Part shown: piece after piece, positions 10,856 to 20,200 of the stretch
How the letters are laid out: each line of letters starts with the position of its first letter
Numbering within the stretch: position 1 is the stretch's first letter
Source of the DNA: Aporrectodea caliginosa
Lineage: Eukaryota > Annelida > Clitellata > Crassiclitellata > Lumbricidae
Reading direction: 5' to 3'
Assembly (NCBI GenBank): GCA_020284085.1
Contig: JACEVL010005070.1
Span: forward strand, 1,251,501-1,315,500
Length of the DNA: 64,000 nucleotides
Made by a program: the position numbers and the translations under genes
Notes under the pieces: generated by a model
Databases searched by the model: none
What the model was told of the DNA's origin: nothing
What the model saw: only the letters and a program-made list of their open reading frames with translations

Positions 10856-12994
10856 GATGTGACCCCTCCCCAGTGCTAAAATTTTTTGAATTTCCACACT
10901 GTAATAGTAACATTTTAAGCTGTCATCTGAACAAAATTGCTCTATTATTTGACTGCTGATAAGAACCAGCTGTCACTCGTAGCTATTACTATTATATTCA
11001 TGAAATATTTCAGAAATATTGGGGGGATATAAGCAGCTCCGTCCCCCCCACCTCAAGTTTTGGGGGGACCGTCCCCCTGTCCCCCCCTAAGTCTCCGCCC
11101 CTGATTTCCATATGGTACCGTAGAGATTCCATATTGGTCCGATCTAATGCCTATTGAAATGTTGGCATGGTAGGTCTAGGTATACTCCCTACTATGTGAA
11201 CAAATCTGAGCCAGTTCGCAAGTGAAAAGTACTGTAGCTAGACATCCAGATGTCTGCTAGCCATGTTGCATTACATTAGCGCATATCTAGAGCACATCAC
11301 TGAATAGCTAGTACTGTAAGAGGCGCCTTACAAATTCTCAGATACGATACGATACATCGCAATTAACGCTTCTTTTTAATCCATACTGAAGAACATTAAC
11401 ATACTGAAACTGTATAAGCTCTCACTTCTCAGTCACACCGAAGAAGAAGAGTTGATTAGGATAGCTCGAGAGGCAGCCACTCGTATATGAAGTGTTAGTG
11501 CAAATATAGCCTACGGTCGTTGTAGAAAAACTTCTACATTTCATTTATTTCGGTAGAAGTCACTACAGTGAAATAATAGCTAGTGTACAGTGTATTGTCA
11601 TTCGGCAGAAGTCGCTGCTGCAATAGAAAAGTTTCAGCGTGTAATCGGTACGAGTCGCCTTGCAGTAGCTATCCCGATGATGAAGAACGGTCTCTGAAAC
11701 TAGTCCTAGGACAGCCATCGGTATGAATAGTTAGCGATTTCATTTTTCTTAGCCACGGCATTTGAGGTCAGGTGGCCAGTTCTCTCCCTCGCCGTCTCAT
11801 CTTCCCACCGACAGTATGCGATCAGTGTACTCATTAAAGCTGTTGGCATGGGGTGCATAAATCTTGAAACAAATTTCGGCCCTGGCGGGGATTTGAACCT
11901 CCGACCTCTCGGTTGACAATCCAGCACGCTAACCAACAGTGTTGTTAAAAGTATCGGGGGAAATGTACTCAAGTAAAAGTAAAAGTAAACAGGACTTTTC
12001 TTACTTAAGTAAGCTTAAACGTAAAAGTACTCATCGCAAATGATACTTTTGTAAAAGTAAGAAGTATTCTTTGAAATAATACTTTTAAAGTAAAAAGTAA
12101 AAGTACGGAGTCTTGTGTCTATAATTCTAATTCGATCAAATTATTTACTTTCAAGATGACTAAATTCTGAAAATTCTTGTCATTCAATCGAGGTTGTTTA
12201 GCCTATGGTTTATTGTTATAGCCTACCGGAAAAGCTAAAAAGGCGTTCGACTGCAGGAAGTGGAATGCGAGAATTGGACAATCAGGGACTAATATAAAAT
12301 AGCTCCTTCAAATCAGACCAGGCTCACCTGCTAAAATATGCATTCTCGCAATTTTTAGTAACGAACATTGTAACGAATATTACGCGAATTGTAACGAAGT
12401 AAAAGTACTGAATAATGGGTTAAATTTTACTTCGTTAAAAGTAAAAGTATTTCAGTTTTGTGATACTTCGTTAGGGCCTACCATGGGCGCCCGCACGTTG
12501 GGGCAAGGGGGGGCACTTGCCCCCCCCCCTGGATTTTGAATCAATGTATGTAAAATTAAGAATATTAGTAATTTTAAATATTTGAAATAGGTTATTCTAA
12601 CATTTCGTTGTTTTATTGGTGACTTATACAAATTGCACACTGAGGTAAAGACACCGGATCATCAGTTAAACAGCATGGCATTGATTTATTATAGCATGTC
12701 TATAGTGACGGGTGGTTTGACACCGCTGACACATGGCTAGCGAAGTTAATTACGAGTGTATTCGATGTTTCGTCCGTGTAGGGTTGCCCTCCCCCCCCCC
12801 CGGTTGCGTGGGAAGGGCGACGGGCGACTGAGAGAACAAAGGCATGAGTATTTAAGCTGCTTGCAAAGAGAACATTTGAACGCATGCCTATATAGATACA
12901 TAATTTTATGGACATATACAAAATTACATATGTATATATATGAGACACACATCTGTGGGTGAAATCCAACTTAATATTTTGACACTTCAATCGC

Positions 12995-13310
12995 ATGGTA
13001 TCTTATCTGGACATCTATAAAGCGCCTTGCGTAGTCTGGACTATTCCAGAGGTGCTGTCAGTGAGGAAGCCCCGGGGAAAGAGAAACGACTTCAGGGAAC
13101 GAGTAGCAGTGGATGAGACCCCAGATATTAGCTTAGGCCGCAGAGTTGGGGGAAGGTCGAAAGGTTCCATGGACTTGGCATTAATGTGCTGATAGGATAG
13201 GACAAAATAATGAGGGTGGGGATAGACGTGTCTGTTGGCTATTAGTGGCTGTTGTGACTTCTGAGACTTTGGAACAGGCGCAGAGTTCCATTTGCATTCA
13301 TGGAATACAA
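12995..13310 (-). pseudogene. LINE C-terminal / 3' end scrap
   Basis: This resembles the segments at 9,957-10,160 and 28,800-29,000. All start near ATAAAGCGCCT, continue with an 'AGAGGYGCTKYCAGTG'-like block, and on the minus strand contain an S-L-K-S/T-F-L-F-type helix as at LINE RT C-termini. It lies in the innermost hAT-like element. Confidence 0.5.
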
Positions 13311-13849
13311 CCTGCAAGTAGAACCATAGTACTTAGTCGTCCTGTACCGTGGTACTGGAAGAATAGGCTGTTCACCATACCTGAGACATTTACTTTAAAA
13401 AGTACTATTTAACTTAGATTGCTGAAAGTCATCAATTCTGGCCGCAGGTCTCAACATAGCAGGCTTTAGAGACATACTTTGTGGACATCATGCGGACATG
13501 CTAGCTTTGTGATATTACAAGTAGGTTATATTTCGGCTACCTTTTGTAAATGGTGAGTGACAATATTATTCTGAATAACGTACTTTACAGTTATCTATAT
13601 TCATAACTAAGTTTAGTTACAGAAGGAAGTAAATTTTCCTTCGATTTAGTCTTATAGACATAGTAGGCCTAACCCTTTGTTCTCTGTCTAACGAATTTGT
13701 GTCAAAAATTCAGTAAAAGAATTCAAACTGACTATGTAGGTTGCTCAGGATGACTAATTGCAATTGTAAGTGCTCATCGATATAAAGCCTTTTAAAGGTG
13801 CTCACGACCTGACTTAAGAAGACCACAATCGAATAGAATGTACGTAAAT

Positions 13850-13940
13850 TATGTATGTATATATGATGTATGTATGTATGTATGCGTGTATTTATGTATT
13901 TATGTATGTATGTATGCATGTATGTATGTATTTATGTATG

Positions 13941-13971
<31 letters not shown>

Positions 13972-14000
13972 GTATGCATGTATGTATGTATGTATGTATA
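13850..14000. repeat. ATGT microsatellite
   Basis: Tandem ATGT tetramers with scattered TTTATG variants. A shorter ATGT run occurs at 25,404-25,430. Confidence 0.9.
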
Positions 14001-14671
14001 TATGCCTTCCAAAATGATTTTTGTGCCACATGGTTTTGCCCCCCGGCAAAAATTCCTGCGGGCGCCCATGGGGCCTACAAGTAAAAGTACTGAAACTTTT
14101 ACTTAAGTACAGTAACGCGTTACTTTTACTTCGTTACTGTACAACACTGCTAACCAATAGACTATTGCGCATTCCAGTTAGCCCAATGAACCGTCAAAAT
14201 AAGCGCGAAATTGGGTCATCTCAACGAATTAGGCAAAATTCTACACTATACTGTAAAACGATCTAATCTAAGGACTTCTATTGCGCTGTATAATTTCCAA
14301 GAAATCATTCGAGTAAAATAACATTGAAATATCACAATTCACTGTAGACACCCTCGGATCAAAATCCGATAGATCAGAGAAAGATGCTTAAACCATGCAG
14401 CAACACTTGTCCAACCATGGGAACACACAGCATCTAAATCAATGAACGTCAGTCACGATTGTGGAAAATTGGACGACTTACAAATGGCATTTACAAGGTC
14501 ATCGAAGCACATACAAGATGCACATGTTACGATCACATTACAGGCACATCCAATTACTGTGCCATTAACCTGAAGATTACACTGTAGGCTTACGCAGTTT
14601 AACATGTCGTTCTGTTTAAGCCGTTGACGTACCGTATACAAATGAGCTGTAATCAACTTGTCTTGGACGGC

Positions 14672-14677
14672 TTTATT
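14672..14677 (-). terminator. Poly(A) signal AATAAA, paralogue 1
   Basis: AATAAA on the minus strand, about 530 bp after the stop codon at 15,207, in the context GTCTTGGACGGCTTTATTA (plus strand). The same context and hexamer occur downstream of paralogue 2 (25,366-25,371). A SINE-borne AATAAA at 14,918-14,923 is a nearer alternative unique to this copy. Confidence 0.55.
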
Positions 14678-14731
14678 AACATATGTATGCATCTGGGCCT
14701 ATAATCATATGTATAAAAGTATGAAAACACG

Positions 14732-14925
14732 GTTTCCCGCTCGTCACGCCGGCGCCCCGGGTTCGCTTCCCGGTCGGGTCGGTTTATCAGAGATTAATTT
14801 CTCGGATCTTTACTGCGGGTGGCTCGGTCGCAATTTAAACGTGGAGTACGAGGTTGCTTTCTGCCTCCGACACTAATCATCTTCGATATGAAAAAGTGTC
14901 GTTAAGCCGAAACAATTTTTATTTC
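14732..14925 (+). mobile_element. tRNA-related SINE with 11-bp TSD in the 3' region of paralogue 1
   Basis: Exact 11-bp duplications ATGAAAACACG flank it (14,721-14,731 and 14,926-14,936). The head carries the B-box-like GGGTTCGCTTCCCGG; an A box is not clear, so it is probably 5'-truncated. The tail is TTTTTATTTC. Paralogue 2 lacks it, so it inserted after the duplication. Confidence 0.8.
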
Positions 14926-15206
14926 ATGAAAACACGCAACACAGCACCTTTTCAGTACCTCTCATAATATTTCATATATGACCAACTGGCCAAAGGACAT
15001 ATATTTCCAAGGAAAACTGCCAAAAAATTATCAATTCACTTATTTTTTTTGTTTCTTCAAAACTTTTTTTTAAATATAAGGATTCTTCTACAGAGTTTCA
15101 TGTTAAACGTTTAAGCATTGTTATCCACCTTTCTTGGCTCTAACCACAAGATTCTAATCTAACAGAAAACTTTCAACTGTGCAACATCAGGAACAACCAT
15201 GAAACA

Positions 15207-17271
15207 TCAGTTGTCCCGTTCACGCATTAACTCGTCCACAATGACACTTGTACCAGGTGCATCAGGCACTTTGACTTTTCCGTCAATTTCAATGTTCTCC
15301 GATAGCGATTTCGATGTGATATCAATCTTGTGAAAGCGCATCAAGTGGTATCGAAGGTCGACCTTGTTCTTGTAGCTCTTGCTACAGATTTCGCAAACGA
15401 ACGGTTTTTCTCCTGTGTGCGTTCGCATGTGGCGGTTCAAATGCTGTGACTGCGCAAATGACATTTCGCACACCGTGCAGACGAATGGCTTAACGCCGGT
15501 GTGGGAACGAATATGAATTGTGAGGGTATTTTTGGAGATGAACTGCTTGCTGCAGATATTGCACTTGTACGGCTTCTCACCCGTGTGAATTCTATTGTGA
15601 ACTATAAGGCTAGCTTTGCTGGTAAACTGGTTGTTGCAGATTCCGCAATTGAACCGTTTTTTGTGGCTGAGTGTCAAGTGTTGTTTCAAATGTTGTTTCA
15701 GGTGTTGTTTCAGCTGACCTTTGCTTGGAAACGAATTCGAACAGATGACGCAGTCAAACGGTTTGATTCCCGAATGTGTTGTGAGATGCATCATGAGCGT
15801 ACACTTTTGAGCGAAGCCTTTCTGGCAGACGCCACAAACGAATGGCCGTTCGCCAGTATGGATATTCATGTGAAGCCGAAGCCCATAGGACTTTGAAAAC
15901 TTCTTACCACACGTTTCACAGTGGAACGGCTTCTTCCTGTGTCCTTTTAAGTGTTCTCGGAGCGAGGATGCCGAGATACAGTTCTTTCCACACAGATCGC
16001 AAAGGTAATTCCTTGGGTTCTTAATAATTGAGTTGAACTCGACGAGCTGACTGATTTGGTGCACTTCAAGAGCATGTTTCTCCATTTCGGCCTTACTTCT
16101 CTGCTTGCAGCTGCAGAGATCACACTCGAATTCGTTGTGGTGTTGACTCACGTGGTCCATAAGCCCGGTCTTCCGGGTGAATCCCTTGCCACAGAAATCG
16201 CAAAGGAATGGATGATATCCGGTGTGAAGATATTGGTGTCGCTGCATATTTTCCTGCAGCGTGAAACGCTTTCTGCAGACTGGGCACTCATGTGGCTTTT
16301 CACCTGTGTGTCGCACCCTGTGGGCTTTCAGGCGCTGAGGCGAGATAAAGCACTTGCCGCAATCATTGCATTTGTGGTTCTTTTTTGGGTAGATTCCAAG
16401 GTGACGTTTAATGTGATGCTTCAGGGTCTTTCTTGAACTAAATCCATGGCCGCAGTAGTCACACACATTGCACTGGTTCCTGTGATGCTTTATCTTGTGC
16501 CCAAACAGTTCATTTTCATTTGTGAATGTCTCTGCATTTGGCTCCGTGCAGTGCTCACACGTGTATGTTTGGCTGCTGCTGATACAGGCTTTATATGCTA
16601 TCTCTTCAACACCACTGGGTCCCAGAGTCCCTTCAGTGGGTGATGGATCTACCAAATTCAAAATATCTCCTTTACTTTTGGGATTTAGTTCTCCATTGCC
16701 ATTGACAATCGCCTCATGTATACCATAACTGTCTGAATCCAAAGTATTAATCTTTCCTACATTCTGATCAAGCAGAAGGCCAACCAGCAAGTTGTTCAGT
16801 TCTTGTGAAACAGTGCCAGTAGAATAAATAGCTGGGGCAGGTGTGTTCAGATACACGAGGAGTGGCTCTAGAATCGAGAAAGCTGGTCCCATAACTGGAT
16901 TTGTCACAATGGTGCCTGTAGGAACCACAAGGGCATTGCTTGGCATTCTTTCCGTTTTGCTGTTCTTGTTTGCGTTTTCCCTGTGCTTTACTTTGTGCTG
17001 CTCTTGTTCCTGGTTTCCTTGTCCTTTATGATTTGCTAAAGTGCTCAGTCTGCTCGCCTCCGAATCTCCCCTCGTATGCGATGTTCTACCATCATTTGGC
17101 GCAACATCAACGATCATCACTTCGCTAAATGCTTCTACAGATGAAGGCTTTTTGTCCACAGACCATTCACAAGATGCTTGTACCTTCTGTATTGAGTCTT
17201 TGAATCTGGTCTTACTGTCTACATCCTCTGCCTTGACAGATTTTGACGAAGTTGGTGTCTGCTTGGCACTC
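15207..17271 (-). CDS. Exon 3 of paralogue 1: C2H2 zinc-finger array
   Basis: The exon encodes 687 residues after completing a split arginine codon. The first 240 or so are low-complexity and polar with no known domain. They are followed by a degenerate finger (CEHC...HKIKHH) and 13 regular C-x2-C...H-x3-4-H fingers. Most linkers are TGEKPF-like, but the spacing breaks around finger 5. Finger 9 has an expanded helix tail with three KQHL units where paralogue 2 has two, from a 12-bp tandem repeat at about 15,675-15,715. About 40 residues follow the last finger. The acceptor is GATTACAG|G. Long open frames on the other strand across this region are shadows. Confidence 0.93.
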
Positions 17272-20200
17272 CTGTAATCACAACCAAAATTTCCACTTGG
17301 CAATGTCACAGAATTTCACTTTCAATGCACTTGCCTATCACCAGTTGCTAATTAATTTAGGAAAGAATAAAGAACAGAACAGAAAAAGGAATCAAAACAA
17401 AAGAGAAGAAAACTTAAATGTTCCAGTAAAGAAAAGAAGAAAAGGACAGTAAATATCTGAAAGCACATTCACATGATTGAACAAGGATATGATGGTGGGC
17501 CACGGCTGTAAGGGCCATGAAACTAAATTTTCTGATATAATAACAACAATAATACTAATTATAATAATACAATAGTAATGTGTCGGAGCTGGTCGACCTT
17601 TTCTCAACTGTCTTGGTCTTGAGAGACAGACACAAAATTCAGTTTGTTTCCAACGCCTCTCCATCTCCTTCCACTGCCAAACAGCTGTTGCCTGTTAAGG
17701 CTACTTTCCAGATAGTCCCAAAACAAAGATCTACTACCATTGAACTCCTAACCAATTTTTTTATTCATATATGTTTTTTACTCCAAAGAATACACTATAC
17801 GTTTTTTATTCCTAAGAAAACACTATGGAAATATTACTATGACTGTATTCTGAACACGTCTAGAGCATCTCTTTCAAGACCCCTATCTGGGCTGATAAGG
17901 CTGAGGCAGGCACATTCGATTAATCTGCCCTGAGCCCAATTCTTTATGGAATGTGTCTAAAACAGTAGTTCTTGACTTTTTAAGCTTAGGAACAGCAAAA
18001 ACTGCATGATTTTGTTAATTGCAATAATTAATTTTCCAATAAAAAGCCAATTTAACTTCCATGGCACCAATGTAATGCTTCAGCCCTCAGTCATTCGTTG
18101 CTACTAAGTGAAGTCGCTGTGCATACCACGTACACATACCAGTCAAATACCTAGAGACACAACTGGGAAGACACTGAAATGCCCCATACAGGGAACGAGT
18201 CTAGGAAAAGCTTGGCTTTAAACTCCAAAGGCCAACACAGACTCTGCAGAGTCAACCTTAACCAGAAGAGTTTGATCCAGAGTCTGGGGTCAGCAATGAA
18301 AAAGGCATGCTCAAACTTAGAGAACCACTGGTCTACACGGTCTTTCTGAGTAAACAAGAAGTCCAAAGCCATGCCACTGGCCACATCCAGTGTTTGACTT
18401 GTATGGTGGGGTGAAACAAATGGTAGCGCATGGATGGGGAATTTGAGGTGACAATACATGAGGTAACACAAACAGTAAGTCTCCTTGTTACGTACTGTAT
18501 CACGATACATTTGTAAACATCACGGTATATACATTACCCTGCCTGCACGTATGAAAAACCCAACTTGCCTCACAAAAGTCATCTCGCATTCATGCAGCTT
18601 GTGTAGACTGAGACCCAAGTCTGACAGTTTATTGAACAGCATTGACAACTGGTCCATCTGAGAGTAGACTGTGGCCAGTAATAGTTTACCCGTGTAGACG
18701 AAATGCACAGCAATCTCCAACACATCAAATTCAACTTCCGGAAAGCAGAGATGGTAAGGTCCGGATGAAGGCTTTTCCTCAATGGCCATCAGGAAAACAG
18801 GGCTGACCGCAGCCAGTAAGGCACTGTGTGCCTTCAACTCCCTGCCACATTTTGCCACCAGGACAGCATCACACAGGAAGTCATTCTCCTGGTATTTCAG
18901 AAGGGTCTCTGCAATGTTCATGAAATGCTCGCTCCTTCCAGCCATTTTTAAGGGAAAGTTACATTTTTCACCTAAAACAACATTAACATCAGACTTAGCA
19001 AAGCAAAATTCAAACATCTAAACAAGGTGAAACACCAAATGAAACAGGGTGGATGAAAACCTCTTCTCCATGGAGAAGACAGGCCATTAGTGTCAAGCGT
19101 AACAGAGCAACCAGTTATATGACTTCTCCTCTGCACTGTTTTAAAGTAAAACCATGGATTCACATTAAAATAACTTTACAAAATTTTCAGAGTTCAAGAC
19201 TACCAGCAAACAATCTACTGCAACAGGAATTTTAGGTCCACTTCCACACATGTGCCACCAATACAGAGCAACATTCCCCATTGCTAAGCCACATTTTGTA
19301 TTAATAAGATACTGACATTGACAAATTTTTAATAACATGCAAATTGTCATCCAAACTATGAAATTAAAACACTTAAATACTTGTATTAGAAAACAATGAC
19401 CAAGAAAATGAGAAAAAAGATTAACGCATGCGAAATGTGGATATGGAGGAAGATGCAGAGAATATCATGGAAAGAGAAAAGGACCAACGATTGGGTGCGC
19501 ATGAGTATCGGAATTGAGAAGGAAGACACTACAACAAACAGTGCCAAGAGCAAAGTTGAGGTTCTTTGGTCATGTCATGCGATCAGATGGATTGGAAAAG
19601 GAAATGATGTTAGCATATGGAGAAGGAAGGAGAAAACAAGGACGACCAAGGAAAAAGTGGATGGACGAGATACATGAAACAACTGGAATGAATTTGGCAG
19701 AACTGAGAGATGCGACGGCGGACAGAAGGAAATGGAGAGGCTTGATCATGACGGTCGCTAGAGTTCAAGGAACTGTCAGCACAAGGTAACAAGGTAATTA
19801 GAAAACATCCATTCTCATGTATTCACCCATCCAGTCAAAGATGACACTTTAAAGATTCAGCGTTGGTCCTCTTACTTCTACAACTTTTTCAAAACTCTGT
19901 AACCATGTGCCAATTCCTGATATTAAATGAACCAGCTAGCAGTTGCGTACGACAGTCATATTAGTAGCAGTAGAAGTATTAGTAATCATAGTAATAACAG
20001 TAGTAGTTGTAGTGGTAGAAGTAGTCTTTTTTATTCAATCGTCATAAACCAGTCATTCAAATAAGTGCTTTAACACTTTAGCGACAGGTGTGTACTAAAG
20101 GTGACGGGAAACCAACGCAGTTCATCATTAAAGTGTTAAAGGATGATTTTGACTTGATTTGCACCTCTGTCAAAACAAAGCAACGTCATTACAACCTAAG

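Larger units (their letters stand above)
7500..10990. repeat. Interrupted tandem repeat of about 170 bp, four units
   Basis: Units start near 7,500, 9,189, 9,348 and 10,856. They share the core GAATTTCCACACTGTAATGG, then the CAGCTGTCACTC segment, and end in a GC-rich GATGTGACCCCTCCCCTA block. The array is the interior of the outer hAT-like element and is cut twice by other hAT-like insertions, both in that GC-rich block. Confidence 0.8.
7398..11103. mobile_element. Outer hAT-like element hosting two inner insertions
   Basis: Imperfect terminal repeats begin CATAGGCGGAGACTT on the left and CAGGGGCGGAGACTT on the right (reverse complement). They are flanked by 8-bp duplications with one mismatch, ATTCCCAT (7390-7397) and ATTTCCAT (11104-11111). 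Removing the two inner elements leaves about 0.86 kb, most of it a tandem repeat of about 170 bp. No transposase is present, so it is non-autonomous. CA...TG ends with an 8-bp TSD indicate hAT. Confidence 0.8.
12482..14070. mobile_element. hAT-like element nested in a hAT-like element
   Basis: The terminal repeats CATGGGCGCCCGCA are perfect at both ends and flanked by the exact 8-bp duplication GGGCCTAC (12474-12481 and 14071-14078). C/G-rich subterminal stretches follow each end. The interior holds a LINE-like scrap (about 12,995-13,310) and an ATGT microsatellite (about 13,850-14,000). No transposase is visible. Confidence 0.85.
11937..14149. mobile_element. hAT-like element with AAGTAAAAGTA subterminal repeats
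   Basis: Both ends begin CAGTGTTGT (right end as reverse complement) and are flanked by the exact duplication CTAACCAA (11929-11936 and 14150-14157). The subterminal zones (about 11,946-12,110, 12,390-12,470 and 14,079-14,140) are dense in AGTAAAAGTA and its complement, as in many hAT elements with repeated transposase-binding sites. It sits in a SINE and hosts another hAT-like element. No transposase frame is seen. Confidence 0.85.
11705..14170 (-). repeat. tRNA-derived SINE, minus orientation, split by a hAT-like insertion
   Basis: Read on the minus strand, the head lies at 14,150-14,170 and continues at 11,936 downward. It has an A-box-like TTGGTTAGCGTGCTGG segment and a B box GGTTCAAATCC, with an Asp-like anticodon loop TTGTCAA. 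The SINE body then runs to about 11,705. The hAT-like element 11,937-14,149 interrupts the tRNA-like promoter. Related body copies lie at 3,090-3,240 and possibly 11,455-11,510. Confidence 0.7.

Noticed and set aside
11880..11936. tRNA-Asp gene
   Set aside because: Only the tRNA-like head of a SINE, interrupted by a transposon; the stems are imperfect.
15501..17277. Plus-strand frames of 60-131 codons opposite the zinc-finger exon
   Set aside because: Shadows of the coding exon; their hydrophobic composition follows from the antisense of Cys/His/Lys codons.
18936..18971. Start of a stand-alone BTB-finger protein at MAGRSEHFM
   Set aside because: Paralogue 2 has ACG at this codon and keeps the upstream frame open, and the THAP exon splices in with the right phase. 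It remains a possible alternative start in paralogue 1 only.
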